In this document: positions 53,945-63,908 of the stretch, piece by piece
How positions within the stretch are numbered: position 1 is the stretch's first letter
Layout: the number at the start of each line of letters is the position of its first letter
Source of the DNA: Legionella antarctica
Lineage (GTDB): Bacteria; Pseudomonadota; Gammaproteobacteria; Legionellales; Legionellaceae
Reading direction: 5' to 3'
Length of the DNA stretch: 64,000 bases
NCBI RefSeq assembly: GCF_011764505.1
Contig: NZ_AP022839.1
Coordinates: forward strand, 3,145,001 to 3,209,000
Translations under genes and position numbers: made by a program
The notes under the pieces: generated by a model
The model's database searches: none
Told to the model about the DNA's origin: nothing
Seen by the model: only the letters and a program-made list of their open reading frames with translations

Positions 53945-55393
53945 TTAGCCTACTGCCCCTTCTAAACTTATACCCAACAATTTAGTGGCTTCCACCGCAA
54001 ATTCCATGGGTAACTCTTTTAATACTTGCTTACAAAACCCATTTACAATCATCGATACCGCATCTTCGGTATCAATGCCACGTTGCTGACAATAAAACAA
54101 CTGCTCCTCGCTGATTTTTGAGGTGGTCGCCTCATGTTCTACCTGAGCCGTTGGATTCTTAACTTCTATATAAGGAAAGGTATGTGCTGAACACAAACTG
54201 CCCATCAGCATCGAGTCACATTGAGTATAATTACGTGCATTAGTAGCAGTCGGTGCAATACGGACCAAGCCACGGTAGGCATTATGAGCATGACCGGCAC
54301 TAATTCCCTTGGAAATGATTGTCGAGCGTGTATTTTTTCCAATATGGATCATCTTGGTACCTGTATCAGCCTGTTGATAATTATTGGTTAATGCCACGGA
54401 ATAAAATTCCCCCACCGAATCATCACCCTGTAAGATGACACTGGGGTATTTCCAGGTAATCGCAGAGCCAGTCTCAATTTGCGTCCAGGAAATTTTTGAA
54501 CGCTTCCCTCGGCAAGCCCCTCGTTTCGTCACAAAATTATAAATACCACCTTTACCCTCTTTATCACCAGGGTACCAATTTTGTACTGTGGAATATTTAA
54601 TTTGTGCTCCATCCAAAGCAACTAATTCAACCACAGCAGCATGTAACTGATTTTCATCACGCATAGGAGCGGTGCACCCTTCCAGATACGAAACATAACT
54701 ATCAGCATCGGCAATAATAAGGGTCCGTTCAAACTGCCCCGTAGAAGCTGCATTAATACGGAAATAGGTAGATAATTCCATTGGGCAACGCACTCCCTTT
54801 GGAATATAAACAAAAGAACCATCACTAAAGACAGCTGAATTTAAAGCCGCATAAAAATTATCTCTGTAAGGTACGACTGACCCCAGGTATTGCATTAATA
54901 GCTCAGGATGCTCGTGTACTGCTTCAGAGAATGGACAAAAAATAACTCCTTTTTCAGCGAGTTTTGCCTTAAAAGTAGTTGCGACAGAAACACTATCAAA
55001 CACCGCGTCTACAGCCACCCCAGCCAGCATTTCCTGCTCCCTGAGAGGGATACCTAATTTCGCATAGGTTTTGAGTAATTCCGGATCTACTTCATCAAGA
55101 CTTTTTGGAGCATCTTTCTTGCTTTTGGGTGCGGAATAATAAGATAAAGCTTGATAATCAACTGGAGGATAATGCACGCTAGACCATTCTGGATGAGGCA
55201 TGGTTAACCAATGTCGAAATGCTTTTAGACGCCATTCCAATAAAAACTCAGGCTCACCTTTAATGGCTGACAAACGTCGAATTACGTCCTCATCCAATCC
55301 AGGTGGGAACGTATCCACTTCGATATCAGTTATAAACCCATGCTGGTATTCTCTATCGAGCAGAGAATTAATGTGCTCACTACTTTTAGCCAC
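53945..55393 (-). CDS. sufB: Fe-S assembly protein SufB
   Basis: A 482-residue scaffold subunit. Family blocks include [40 protein letters not shown] with a conserved Cys, [20 protein letters not shown], and the C-terminal [21 protein letters not shown]. Full length. It overlaps the upstream Rrf2 regulator gene by 8 bp, indicating a single sufRBCDSUT transcript. Confidence 0.97.
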   Translation of the reverse strand: MAKSSEHINSLLDREYQHGFITDIEVDTFPPGLDEDVIRRLSAIKGEPEFLLEWRLKAFRHWLTMPHPEWSSVHYPPVDYQALSYYSAPKSKKDAPKSLDEVDPELLKTYAKLGIPLREQEMLAGVAVDAVFDSVSVATTFKAKLAEKGVIFCPFSEAVHEHPELLMQYLGSVVPYRDNFYAALNSAVFSDGSFVYIPKGVRCPMELSTYFRINAASTGQFERTLIIADADSYVSYLEGCTAPMRDENQLHAAVVELVALDGAQIKYSTVQNWYPGDKEGKGGIYNFVTKRGACRGKRSKISWTQIETGSAITWKYPSVILQGDDSVGEFYSVALTNNYQQADTGTKMIHIGKNTRSTIISKGISAGHAHNAYRGLVRIAPTATNARNYTQCDSMLMGSLCSAHTFPYIEVKNPTAQVEHEATTSKISEEQLFYCQQRGIDTEDAVSMIVNGFCKQVLKELPMEFAVEATKLLGISLEGAVG

Positions 55394-55847
55394 GATTTAC
55401 TCCACTTGCTAATTGCCGGACGCGATTGATATCCCGCGCCTGAAGCGTTGGTTTTGCCAATGCATCCAAACTCACACTGTCCAATGCAGTCTCTATTGCC
55501 TGGCTTATTAATCGCCAATTGCCCTGAATAGTACATACTTCCTGTAAAGAGCAATCATTAGGTTGCAGGCTGCATTCAGTAAAACCACGATGCTCTTCCA
55601 AAGCATAAATAATTTGAGATACTGATATTTCAGTTGCGGACCTTTGTAGCCTATAACCTCCGGTCACACCGCGCACTGAAGTCAAGAGACCAGCGACTGT
55701 TAAGCGCTTTAAGATTTTACTTACTGTAGGTACAGCTAAATGAGTATGTAAGGCAATATCACGCGCATTACATAATTCTTGCGCATGCTTGGCAAGATAA
55801 ACCATGACAACTGTTCCATAATCGGCCAATTTGCTAATGCGCAGCAT
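55386..55847 (-). CDS. Rrf2-family Fe-S-responsive regulator of the suf operon
   Basis: A 153-residue Rrf2-type winged-helix regulator (TIGR02944-like SUF regulator). The N-terminal HTH reads [18 protein letters not shown] with [15 protein letters not shown] and RGVTGGYRL. Three Cys in [15 protein letters not shown] are suited to hold an Fe-S cluster, as in IscR. It probably represses suf when clusters are plentiful. It is the first gene of the operon. Confidence 0.9.
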   Translation of the reverse strand: MLRISKLADYGTVVMVYLAKHAQELCNARDIALHTHLAVPTVSKILKRLTVAGLLTSVRGVTGGYRLQRSATEISVSQIIYALEEHRGFTECSLQPNDCSLQEVCTIQGNWRLISQAIETALDSVSLDALAKPTLQARDINRVRQLASGVNRG

Positions 55848-56085
55848 AACACCCCCATTTCAAATAATCTAGTACCATATCAGTCTTAATTAAAGATAAA
55901 TCCCACCTCAATCGGGCTTTGGTTTGACTTCTCTTTACCACAAGTCCGGTGAGTCGCAAGGCTTCGAAAGACCCGCTGTGACGGATCCTGGTCTGCGCCA
56001 TCGCCAAGCTTATTGACTTGATTGAATGAAGCCACCTGCAATCTCTGCTTCCCAATATAAAGCACTTACTGGTAAACTTTAGCTC

Positions 56086-56103
56086 TATAGTATAAATATA
56101 GTA
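56086..56103. promoter_or_regulatory. Direct repeat in the sufR-phaC intergenic region
   Basis: TATAGTA occurs at 56086-56092 and 56097-56103, 11 bp apart start to start, within an AT-rich stretch of the 398-bp gap between the divergent suf regulator and phaC. It could be an operator or an AT-rich promoter core. The rest of the gap (55848-56245) shows no gene I can support; a 73-codon frame there has no family similarity. Confidence 0.3.
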
Positions 56104-56245
56104 CTAATTTGGTTCTATATGCGACAAAAAGCGAATAATACCTTATTGTAAAGGAACTATGCAATTAAAAGATTTTTTTCATCTTGCTAAAGGTTCAAAA
56201 ACACCTAAGAATAGAGAACATAATCATTTGTCTTAAGGAGGAAGG

Positions 56246-58033
56246 ATGTCCCATCATGACAAAGAGCTCAGTGAGCTCATGCAATCAGTAGCTGAAAAAA
56301 GCTTACAAATCATTGCTGACTTGAAGAAAAAACCTGCCCAGCTTCCAATTCTGTTGGACCAGTTTATTGAGCTGACCGAACATTTTCAGAGTATGATTAC
56401 GGTTATTTTAAAAAATCCGGAAAGAGTAGTAAAAATGCAGGTATCTTATTGGGAAGATGCCGTAAACCTGGCCCAGTCAATGTTTAACTCCTGGCTTGAG
56501 GGCAAGCCGATGCCTATTAACGACTCTCGTTTTAATGGCGATGATTGGCTCCACAATCCTTTTTTCAATCTGTTAAGCCAACAATATCTGTTAGCTAGTG
56601 AACACTTGAACTCCTTATTGGAAACCATGGAATATAGTGATAAGAGCTCAGCAAAACGCCTGCGGTTTTTTACTAAACAATATCTTGATGCCTTATCACC
56701 CTCCAATTTCCTCCATACTAATCCGCAAATTATAGCGGAGACCCTGGAAAGTAGCGGGAAAAATTTACTCCAGGGGCTTCATAACTTACTATCTGACCTG
56801 GAAGCAGATTCTGCCCGTCTAACAATTAGAATGTCAGACAATAATGCTTTTAAACTGGGTGAAAATATTGCAGCCACCCCTGGGAAAGTAATATTTCGCA
56901 GTGAGATGATGGAGTTAATCCAGTACACACCACAAACGACAAAAGTATGTTCAGTTCCTCTACTCTTGATTCCGCCATGGATTAACAAATATTATATTTT
57001 AGACTTAAGCCCTCATAATTCTTTAATTCGTTGGTTGGTCGCTCAGGGTATTACGGTGTTTATTATCTCCTGGGTAAATCCAGATTCACGTTTTGCTAAA
57101 AAAAGCTTATTTGATTACTTACAAGAAGGACCCAGGACTGCGATTGCAACCATCAAGAAACAGTTACATGTTAAAGATGTGAACACTTTGGGATTTTGTA
57201 TCGGTGGAACCTTGCTTACAACTCTCCTGGCTTATAACAAAGCCCATAATGACAAATCTATTCGCAGTGCTACTTTTTTAGCATCGATGATTGATTTTAG
57301 CGATCCTGGCGACATTTCCGTTTTTATTGATGAGCAACAAATTAAAAAGCTGGAAGAGAAAATGGAGTCTAAAGGGTATCTTGCTGGAAAATTTATGGCC
57401 TCGAGTTTTAATTCATTAAGGGCGAATGATTTGATTTGGTCCTTTTTTATAAAAAATTATCTACGTGGCAAAAATCCAGTACCTTTTGATATCTTATTTT
57501 GGAATGCTGATTCAACCAATATGCCAGCCACGATGCACTCCCAATATTTAAGGTGGATGTACTTACATAACGATCTGGTAAAAGCAGGCAAAATTTGTCT
57601 CAATGATACCCCGATAGATGTTAGAACTATTGATAATCCTACGTTTTTCCTTTCCACTGAAAAAGATCATATAGCTCCTTGGAAAACTACATATATTGGT
57701 TTTCAGCTGATGAACGGCCCAAAACGTTTTGTTCTGGGTGGTTCGGGACATATTGCCGGGATTATTAATTCACCCCATGCAATAAAGTACGGTTACCGTA
57801 CCAATTCCAGCACTACAGCCAGTCCTGAAGAATGGCTGGAACAATCAGTGGTCAATCCCGGTTCCTGGTGGCCGGAATGGTTTAAATGGCTTAAAACCCA
57901 TTCTGGAAAATCCATACCAGCCCCAGAGCTCGACCAATTGCCTTATGCGCCTTTAATGGATGCACCAGGCAGTTATGTACTTAAAAGTAGTGAGCACGCA
58001 ATCAGCACTACACAGCAGAAAGATGAAGCTTGA
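56246..58033 (+). CDS. phaC: Class I poly(3-hydroxyalkanoate) synthase
   Basis: A 595-residue PHA synthase. The lipase-like box GFCIGGTLL holds the catalytic Cys (about 319). LLIPPWINKYYILDLSP precedes it, and the catalytic Asp and His lie in STEKDHIAPW and LGGSGHIAGI. It polymerises 3-hydroxybutyryl-CoA into storage granules, which help Legionella survive outside the host. It stands alone here (no phaA/phaB adjacent) behind a strong ribosome site (AAGGAGGAAGG). Confidence 0.95.
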   Translation: MSHHDKELSELMQSVAEKSLQIIADLKKKPAQLPILLDQFIELTEHFQSMITVILKNPERVVKMQVSYWEDAVNLAQSMFNSWLEGKPMPINDSRFNGDDWLHNPFFNLLSQQYLLASEHLNSLLETMEYSDKSSAKRLRFFTKQYLDALSPSNFLHTNPQIIAETLESSGKNLLQGLHNLLSDLEADSARLTIRMSDNNAFKLGENIAATPGKVIFRSEMMELIQYTPQTTKVCSVPLLLIPPWINKYYILDLSPHNSLIRWLVAQGITVFIISWVNPDSRFAKKSLFDYLQEGPRTAIATIKKQLHVKDVNTLGFCIGGTLLTTLLAYNKAHNDKSIRSATFLASMIDFSDPGDISVFIDEQQIKKLEEKMESKGYLAGKFMASSFNSLRANDLIWSFFIKNYLRGKNPVPFDILFWNADSTNMPATMHSQYLRWMYLHNDLVKAGKICLNDTPIDVRTIDNPTFFLSTEKDHIAPWKTTYIGFQLMNGPKRFVLGGSGHIAGIINSPHAIKYGYRTNSSTTASPEEWLEQSVVNPGSWWPEWFKWLKTHSGKSIPAPELDQLPYAPLMDAPGSYVLKSSEHAISTTQQKDEA

Positions 58034-58039
58034 TACGAA

Positions 58040-58059
58040 AGTCGGGTCATAGCCCGACT
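58040..58059 (+). terminator. Stem-loop downstream of phaC
   Basis: AGTCGGG-TCATAG-CCCGACT: a 7-bp stem with a 6-nt loop, starting 7 bp after the phaC stop. The following tract is not T-rich, so termination, if it occurs here, may be weak or Rho-assisted. Confidence 0.5.
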
Positions 58060-58166
58060 AATACTAACTGCCATCCAGGTATTAGTGCTTTACTTAAAAT
58101 TTCTGCCACAAAGCGAGGCCTATCAACGTGACAATTAGTCTAAATTGAGAAAATTAAGACAAGACT

Positions 58167-58586
58167 TCATTTACACAAAGTACGAATTTTTTCAATCAAC
58201 TCTCTATTTTTACCTAAATCTGAGTACCCAATAGTCGCACTGGAGCTTACCGCTCCATCATTCTGAATGCATAACCAATCGACAAAATGAAAGACCTTAC
58301 TTGGTCTATAAGCAATAATTTGGGACGCATCGCTAGTTTTAATAATCACTTCAGGTATTTTCGATTCAATACAAGAAGATAACTGAGCCAAAGACTGAGC
58401 TTTTAACGGTGCGATGTAATGGGTATCAGTCATTTCCACCTTACTGCTAACCCAATTAGGTTTTCCCTCTGGTAAATGTCCGTCAATCAAACCCTCAGGC
58501 ATTCCTCTGTAATTAATTTGGGGAAATAAATACATGATTGTCACTACCATCCCTAGTATTATGAGACTGATGATTAATAATTTCAT
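58167..58586 (-). CDS. DUF1499-family protein
   Basis: A 139-residue protein with one N-terminal membrane helix or signal anchor (LLIISLIILGMVVTIMYLF). The DUF1499 pattern follows: KPNWVSSK (usually PNCVSS), HYIAPL, the HFVDWLC region and SSSATIGYSDLGKNRELIEKI at the C-terminus. Function unknown; family members are exported proteins in diverse bacteria. It is a single gene convergent with phaC. Confidence 0.75.
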   Translation of the reverse strand: MKLLIISLIILGMVVTIMYLFPQINYRGMPEGLIDGHLPEGKPNWVSSKVEMTDTHYIAPLKAQSLAQLSSCIESKIPEVIIKTSDASQIIAYRPSKVFHFVDWLCIQNDGAVSSSATIGYSDLGKNRELIEKIRTLCK

Positions 58587-58618
58587 TTAAGTTTTTCCAA
58601 TAGTTTTTCTGTAATTAA

Positions 58619-58650
58619 TAGGGTCTGTTGACAATTCACCTAGCGCCTAC
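58619..58650 (+). repeat. Dispersed 32-nt repeat, copy B
   Basis: Second copy of the repeat at 5247-5278 (one mismatch). Downstream bases (to about 58720) contain short GC-rich inverted motifs (CCACGGCTTGTCCAACAAGC) but no transposase. It probably marks the end of a decayed insertion sequence or a small non-autonomous element. Confidence 0.65.
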
Positions 58651-58866
58651 GTGCCACGGCTTGTCCAACAAGCATAATCGATTTGACCTGAGAATAAAAC
58701 ATTGATTCTGCTTCCCGGGTAAATGGGATTTGGTAATCCATTTTACCCGCTGTCGCCTGACCCTGTTATTTGTTTTCTTAACAAAATTATTATCGGTTAT
58801 ACTCATTCACTGATTGTTTTGCAAGATTACTTGCGACTCCTTAATGGCTGTAATAAAGTGTGTGGG

Positions 58867-59514
58867 ATGATTTCTAAACCTAACCTCTATATTAAAATAA
58901 CTTGCTTGATTTTTGCATTTATTGCATTAATTTCATGCGCATTGGCGTTCCAAAAATATTCGCTCGAAATTGTTGATTGGATCAATAAACTTGGGTGGCT
59001 TGCGCCAGTACTTTTCTTAATTCTTTACTGTTTGGCAAGTTTAATGTTCTTACCAACCATGGTACTCACTCTCGCTGGTGGGGCAATTTTTGGTCCTGTC
59101 ATTGGCACAATACTTAATTTGGTTGGTGCAACCTTTGGCGCTGCTTTTTCCTTTTTAATCACACGCCACCTCATTTATGACTGGTTTTCTAAAAAACGAG
59201 GAGAAAGGCTTAATAAATTAATTGCTGGTGTGGATCAAAAAGGGTGGATGTTTGTTGCTGTCTTGCGGTTATTTCTTATTGTCCCTTTTAATCTAGTAAA
59301 TTACGGTTTGGGAGTAACGGGAATAAAATTTCGTCTTTATATAATCACTACTTTTATTTTTCTTATTCCAGCAGAAATTATTTATACCTATTTTGGTTAC
59401 GCTGGCATGGACGCTCTATCAAGGCCAGATCACTTTTACAGAAATGGAGGCATTATCCTCTCTGGATTAGGCATTCTGTTTCTTTGTGTTATTAAACTTG
59501 TTAACAGAAAATAA
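58867..59514 (+). CDS. TVP38/TMEM64 (DedA-like, SNARE-associated) membrane protein
   Basis: A 215-residue protein with about six hydrophobic segments. It has the family core: FLPTMVLTLAGGAIFGPVIG, then GATFGAAFSFLITRHL, then LRLFLIVPFNLVNYGLGVTG. TVP38/DedA relatives act as lipid scramblases or in membrane homeostasis. The frame is open to ATG 58723, but the extra 48 residues are not family-like and adjoin the repeat at 58619; 58867 gives the normal length, although its ribosome site is weak. Confidence 0.83.
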   Translation: MISKPNLYIKITCLIFAFIALISCALAFQKYSLEIVDWINKLGWLAPVLFLILYCLASLMFLPTMVLTLAGGAIFGPVIGTILNLVGATFGAAFSFLITRHLIYDWFSKKRGERLNKLIAGVDQKGWMFVAVLRLFLIVPFNLVNYGLGVTGIKFRLYIITTFIFLIPAEIIYTYFGYAGMDALSRPDHFYRNGGIILSGLGILFLCVIKLVNRK

Positions 59515-59526
59515 ACAAAAGCATCC

Positions 59527-60339
59527 TTATATCTGCTCCAGCCAAACAGCTAATTGCCCAAGCAGTGGGTGAGTCAAATTAAAAACAAAATTATCTAAAG
59601 AGCGCACCGAACGAATCCCCTGCAGGGAATTAGTTACAAATACCGCATCCGCTTCCTCAATCATTTTTTTGGTAACAGGAAGTTCAAGACAAGAAATCTG
59701 ATAATGCAGCCCAATTGAAAGAATACGTGATCGAGTAATACCCGGCAAAACGCCATCACCTAAAGAGGGGGTTAACAAAGTATTATCTTTAATCAAAAAA
59801 AGATTGGCGCAGGTAGTTTCAGTGGCATGATGAAGCATATTAAAAAACAAAGCATCGTCAGCCCCAAGAGTAAGAGCGTGTCGTCGAGCAATTATCGCCT
59901 CCAAATAATTGACCGACTTTAATTGATAAACGGGATTAGCGCCATCCCTTAACCAAGAAGCGCTCACTAGACGCATGGGGTGTTTATGCACAACATAATT
60001 AAATGTTTGAAGCATCAGTTGGCTGACCTGTCCTTGCTCCGCCAAGCCTCTGGGAGCAGTACCCCCACTTAAAATCACCTTGATCCCGCCATGATACAAA
60101 TTATCTCGTTTAATCTGCGCGATCAAATGATCCTGCCAATCATCAAATGAAAGATCGAAGGGAATAGCCAAGTTTCGCGCCGCATTACCCAGCCTTTGCC
60201 AATGTAAATAAGCAAAACAAGGTTTGGAACTATCCACTTTAAGGGTTTCAAACAAACCTTCCCCAAGATGAATACGATCATCAATTGCAAATGCGGGACT
60301 ATTATCACCTTTGTCTACTAATACTCTTGTGTGCATCAT
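59527..60339 (-). CDS. pabC: Class IV PLP aminotransferase, probably aminodeoxychorismate lyase
   Basis: A 270-residue fold-type IV PLP enzyme. It has IDDRIHLGEGLFETLKV at the N-terminus, the PLP Lys in YQLKSVNYLEAI (about 142) and ATETTCANLFL with PGITRSRIL further on. Aminodeoxychorismate lyase (PabC, making p-aminobenzoate for folate) fits the length and the ARRHA pattern best. A branched-chain or D-amino-acid aminotransferase remains possible. Confidence 0.78.
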   Translation of the reverse strand: MMHTRVLVDKGDNSPAFAIDDRIHLGEGLFETLKVDSSKPCFAYLHWQRLGNAARNLAIPFDLSFDDWQDHLIAQIKRDNLYHGGIKVILSGGTAPRGLAEQGQVSQLMLQTFNYVVHKHPMRLVSASWLRDGANPVYQLKSVNYLEAIIARRHALTLGADDALFFNMLHHATETTCANLFLIKDNTLLTPSLGDGVLPGITRSRILSIGLHYQISCLELPVTKKMIEEADAVFVTNSLQGIRSVRSLDNFVFNLTHPLLGQLAVWLEQI

Positions 60340-60347
60340 GCGCTCAG

Positions 60348-60533
60348 CTAATAGTCAACAAAATCATCAAGTTCATCCCGTAATCTTCTTTCTTCCAACA
60401 TGTTTTCAAGGCGTCTTCTGGCATCCAGATTGCCTTTAGGTGTTTCTGTGATTTCCGTATCAACTTCGACTTCTTCAAAATCATCTTCTATTTCAATTGC
60501 TTCTTCTTCATCTTCTTCAAATAATTCACTCAT
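60348..60533 (-). CDS. Small acidic protein, PA3496-like
   Basis: A 61-residue protein. The first ~30 residues are almost all Glu/Asp (SELFEEDEEEAIEIEDDFEE). The C-terminal helix LDARRRLENMLEERRLRDEL resembles the PA3496 family of short gammaproteobacterial proteins. Function unknown. The gene ends 8 bp before the pabC-like gene, so the two are probably one transcript. Confidence 0.7.
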   Translation of the reverse strand: MSELFEEDEEEAIEIEDDFEEVEVDTEITETPKGNLDARRRLENMLEERRLRDELDDFVDY

Positions 60534-60598
60534 ATCATTCTCTCAGAGAGTTTAACACCGTTTGGTTAAATCGCTTTTATCAGGAATCATAAACCTGG

Positions 60599-60627
60599 AC
60601 GGCTATATACCGTATTTTTTTTTTTTT
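60599..60627 (+). terminator. Weak hairpin followed by a 13-T tract
   Basis: ACGG-CTATATA-CCGT is followed after one base by 13 consecutive T (60615-60627). The form is that of a plus-strand intrinsic terminator with a short stem. No plus-strand gene lies directly upstream, so it could end a small RNA, or it may be only an AT-rich promoter tract. Confidence 0.3.
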
Positions 60628-60771
60628 GCCTAGCATTTTTTACTTTTTTTTAAACAAGATCCAGTTAAAGGGGTTGTTTGACCCTCAAGTTCCTGTCAAT
60701 TAGCATTGATACTTGAACTTTGGTAATAAACAACGAATAATCTAGCTTGAGAATAAAAAAACAGAAATGAT

Positions 60772-61362
60772 ATGTCTGACCAATTTAAAATTGCCATGAG
60801 AAATACCATTAAACAAGTACGTTCAAAAGTATCCACCTCATATCGCACTACATCATCTAATCAGATCTGTAATCGAATCCAAACTTTGGAGCAGTATAGA
60901 CGTGCCAAAAATATTGCACTCTACTTTGCTATAAACGGTGAAATAGAACTGGATTCTTTATGGAACAGTGCCCCATTACAAGGAAAGTTTTGTTATTTCC
61001 CTGCCTTAAATGATAATTTGACCCTTTCATTTTTGCCGGCGACCCCTGCCACCCCATTTAAAAGTAATCGCTATGGAATACCCGAACCGGATGTAAGTTT
61101 TGATTCAGCTATAGACATTGAGACAATAGATCTGATGATTCTTCCTCTGGTTGCTTTTGATATGCGTTGTACGCGTCTGGGAATGGGGGCCGGCTACTAT
61201 GACCGCTCGTTGGAAAAGATACAGCCGAAAAATCTTTTCGGGGTAGCATTTCAATTTCAACAGGTGGATTTTATCGATGCTCAACCTTGGGACATTCCTC
61301 TTGATGCGGTAGTAACCCAAAAGGCTATCTATTGGCGCAATCCACCAGAAGAGGTATGTTGA
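60772..61362 (+). CDS. fau: 5-formyltetrahydrofolate cyclo-ligase
   Basis: A 196-residue MTHFS (YgfA/Fau) that converts 5-formyl-THF to 5,10-methenyl-THF with ATP. The C-terminal signature RLGMGAGYYDRSLEK and the middle NRYGIPEP region are family-typical. In E. coli the gene lies downstream of 6S RNA; the ~235 bp upstream here show no convincing 6S structure. It is convergent with glnB. Confidence 0.93.
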   Translation: MSDQFKIAMRNTIKQVRSKVSTSYRTTSSNQICNRIQTLEQYRRAKNIALYFAINGEIELDSLWNSAPLQGKFCYFPALNDNLTLSFLPATPATPFKSNRYGIPEPDVSFDSAIDIETIDLMILPLVAFDMRCTRLGMGAGYYDRSLEKIQPKNLFGVAFQFQQVDFIDAQPWDIPLDAVVTQKAIYWRNPPEEVC

Positions 61363-61421
61363 TAAGAACCCGACATAAGCCGTTTAATGAGGCTATTTTG
61401 TTAACCAATGAGATTCAATAC

Positions 61422-61760
61422 TTATATGGCATCTACTCCAATTTCCCCTGTGCGTATGCGAACCACTTGCTGCAATTCATAGACAAATATTTTGCCATCA
61501 CCAATTTTTCCGGTGTATGCAGACTTACAAATCGCTTCGATAGCTGCATCAACCATATTATCAGGTAGCGCGAGTTCAATTTTAATTTTAGGAAGAAAAT
61601 CAACCACATACTCAGCTCCTCTATAGAGTTCAGTATGTCCTTTTTGACGGCCAAAGCCACGTGTTTCTGAAATGGTTATTCCTGGAACACCTATTTCCAT
61701 TAATGCTTCATGTACGTCATCAAGCTTAAATGGCTTAATGATTGCGGTAACCATTTTCAT
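61422..61760 (-). CDS. glnB: Nitrogen regulatory protein PII
   Basis: A 112-residue PII signal protein. MKMVTAIIKPFKLDDVHEAL at the N-terminus, the T-loop with uridylylation Tyr51 (YRGAEYVVDFLPK) and the C-terminal TGKIGDGKIFVYEL are all present. It senses 2-oxoglutarate and ATP/ADP and controls glutamine-synthetase adenylylation and related targets. The start at 61760 gives the exact family length; an upstream in-frame ATG at 61811 is unlikely. No amtB adjoins it, so GlnB rather than GlnK is the simpler name. Confidence 0.93.
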   Translation of the reverse strand: MKMVTAIIKPFKLDDVHEALMEIGVPGITISETRGFGRQKGHTELYRGAEYVVDFLPKIKIELALPDNMVDAAIEAICKSAYTGKIGDGKIFVYELQQVVRIRTGEIGVDAI

Positions 61761-61888
61761 ATTCTGTCCGTTTATTTGCGTTGTAATTTCTGTAAGATTA
61801 CTTTTATACACAGATTTGTCAATGCCAGGGTATAGTCCTTATCTGACAGTTTTGATAGACTGTCAGCAACTACAAACACGGAGTAATT

Positions 61889-62143
61889 ATGTTCGATCCA
61901 AAACAATTTGACGACTTAGCTAAAAAGCTTTTCACAACGCTCCCTGCAAGTCTACAAAATATTGAAAAAGACATTCAACATAAATTTAAAGAAGTTCTAC
62001 AATCTACGTTCACACGTATGGATTTAGTTACCCGTGAAGAGTTTGATGTGCAGTGTAAAGTTTTGGCGCGTACTCGGGAAAAACTGGAACATTTGCAACT
62101 GCAGATTGATGAATTGATAACACATCAAGAAGATAAGAACTAA
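61889..62143 (+). CDS. ubiK: Ubiquinone biosynthesis accessory factor UbiK (YqiC/BMFP)
   Basis: An 84-residue coiled-coil protein of the BMFP family. It begins DPKQFDDLAKKLFTTLPA and ends in a C-terminal coiled coil (EEFDVQCKVLARTREKLEHL). UbiK supports the Ubi complex for aerobic ubiquinone synthesis. Placement between glnB and comM is a conserved order. The ribosome site GGAG lies 8 nt upstream. Confidence 0.9.
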   Translation: MFDPKQFDDLAKKLFTTLPASLQNIEKDIQHKFKEVLQSTFTRMDLVTREEFDVQCKVLARTREKLEHLQLQIDELITHQEDKN

Positions 62144-62309
62144 GAACAATTTAAGGATGATTGCCATTGCACTGAAATAAATAGTAGGTGCGCATTGCAT
62201 GACAATCTCCTAAGCGCGGTAAGTAATGGCTGAACATTACTTACCCTGCTCTAGTCGCTCAGAGGAAAATGAGTTGACAAACCAGTCCAACGATACAGGA
62301 AGAATAAAC

Positions 62310-63821
62310 ATGAATCTTGCATTTACCAAAACACGGAGCACCGTAGGTATCATGGCACAATCAGTGTCTGTAGAAGTCCATTTATCCAATGGTTTACCAG
62401 GTTTTACTATGGTGGGTCTTGCTGAAACCGCAGTTAAAGAAAGCAAGGATAGAGTTCGTAGCGCCATCATTAACAGCCAATTCGAATTTCCCTGCCGCAG
62501 AATTACCGTTAATCTGGGTCCGGCTGATTTGCCCAAAACAGGTAGTGGTTTTGACCTGCCAATAGCATTGGGAATCCTTGCTGCATCAGATCAAATACCC
62601 CAAAAAAGTCTGATAGGTCACGAATTTATTGGCGAATTAGCCTTGAGTGGTGAACTGAGAGCCGTTTCAGCCATAATCCCTGTCGTCTTGGCAGCCCATA
62701 GAGACAAGCAGTTGTTAATCATTGCAAACGCCAACGCAAATGAAGCCTCTTTAGCAGGATATCAAGGAGTTTATACGGCTAATAACCTACGAGAAGTCTG
62801 TGCTTATCTTAGCCAGGCAACACCCTTGAATAATTTGCCTCCAAGACCTGAAATAAATACGACTCATCATGAGTTGGATTGGTCTGATATCAAAGGGCAA
62901 TTTCATGCCAAAAATGCGATGGAGATTGCTGCCTGCGGAGGACATAGCATTTTATTAAGTGGTGCTCCAGGCAGTGGAAAAACAATGCTGGCCCGACGTT
63001 TTAGTACTTTGTTGCCAGAGCTATCAGAAACTCAAGCACTCGAATGTGCTGCCATTAATTCAATACGCGGTAAATCACCTGATTTTACCGAATGGCGATT
63101 ACCACCTTTTCGCGCCCCCCATCATACTGCGTCACCCATGTCTTTAGTTGGTGGTGGAAATCCGCCCAAACCCGGCGAAATATCGCTAGCACATCATGGC
63201 GTATTATTTCTGGATGAATTACCAGAATTTAACAGACAAGTACTTGAAACACTTCGAGAACCATTAGAGTCGGGACATATTTGCATTTCAAGAGCAGCAG
63301 CTCAAACGGAGTTTCCAGCAAAATTCCAATTATTGGCCGCCATGAACCCTTGCCCTTGTGGGCAATGGGGAAATCCACAGGCCAATTGTTTATGTACTCC
63401 CGATCGCATCAGTCGTTACCTGACAAAACTTTCTGCCCCTTTATTAGATCGCATTGACATGCACATTACTGTCCAGGCTTTATCCCAACAAGAATTAGTC
63501 AAACCCAATACGAATCCTGAGAAGCAAAGTATGTTGATCCGGGATAAGGTAATAACCACACGAAACATCCAATTGAAGCGGCAAAATTGCATCAATGCCA
63601 ATTTAAGTGCCAAATCCTGTGAGCTTGTTTGTGAATTAGGCTCAGCGGAACAAAATTTTTTAAGTCAGGCATTGAATAAACTAAAACTATCAGCAAGGGG
63701 TTACCACCGTTTATTGAAAGTAGCCAGAACTATAGCTGATATGAATAACAGTCAAGTAGTGAGCCTTAATCATTTACAACAGGCATTATCTTTTAAACAA
63801 GCCTTGCAATCACCAAAATAG
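62310..63821 (+). CDS. comM: YifB/ComM-family AAA+ ATPase
   Basis: A 503-residue Mg-chelatase-like AAA+ protein. An N-terminal Lon-protease-like ChlI domain (about 20-145, VEVHLSNGLPGFTMVGLAE) precedes the AAA+ module with Walker A GAPGSGKTMLARRF (about 222) and Walker B LFLDELPEF. A Cys cluster (PCPCGQWGNPQANCLC) and a C-terminal helicase-like domain follow. ComM is a branch-migration helicase that aids integration of transforming DNA, relevant in naturally competent Legionella. Start 62310 has AGGAAGA upstream; the open frame from 62226 is not family-like. Confidence 0.93.
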   Translation: MNLAFTKTRSTVGIMAQSVSVEVHLSNGLPGFTMVGLAETAVKESKDRVRSAIINSQFEFPCRRITVNLGPADLPKTGSGFDLPIALGILAASDQIPQKSLIGHEFIGELALSGELRAVSAIIPVVLAAHRDKQLLIIANANANEASLAGYQGVYTANNLREVCAYLSQATPLNNLPPRPEINTTHHELDWSDIKGQFHAKNAMEIAACGGHSILLSGAPGSGKTMLARRFSTLLPELSETQALECAAINSIRGKSPDFTEWRLPPFRAPHHTASPMSLVGGGNPPKPGEISLAHHGVLFLDELPEFNRQVLETLREPLESGHICISRAAAQTEFPAKFQLLAAMNPCPCGQWGNPQANCLCTPDRISRYLTKLSAPLLDRIDMHITVQALSQQELVKPNTNPEKQSMLIRDKVITTRNIQLKRQNCINANLSAKSCELVCELGSAEQNFLSQALNKLKLSARGYHRLLKVARTIADMNNSQVVSLNHLQQALSFKQALQSPK

Positions 63822-63908
63822 CATTTCTGTAAATGTAGGTTTATCACCTGTTTTTAGACATTAACCCATCAACCTCTCTATGAGATCATATCTCTTATCA
63901 GCCAACTA

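Noticed and set aside
55834..56055. 73-codon minus-strand frame between sufR and phaC
   Set aside because: No family similarity and no good ribosome site; it overlaps the sufR start. More likely non-coding.
60534..60771. 6S RNA (ssrS) upstream of fau, as in E. coli
   Set aside because: The ~235 bp contain homopolymer T tracts and no convincing long closing stem with a central bubble; synteny alone is not enough.
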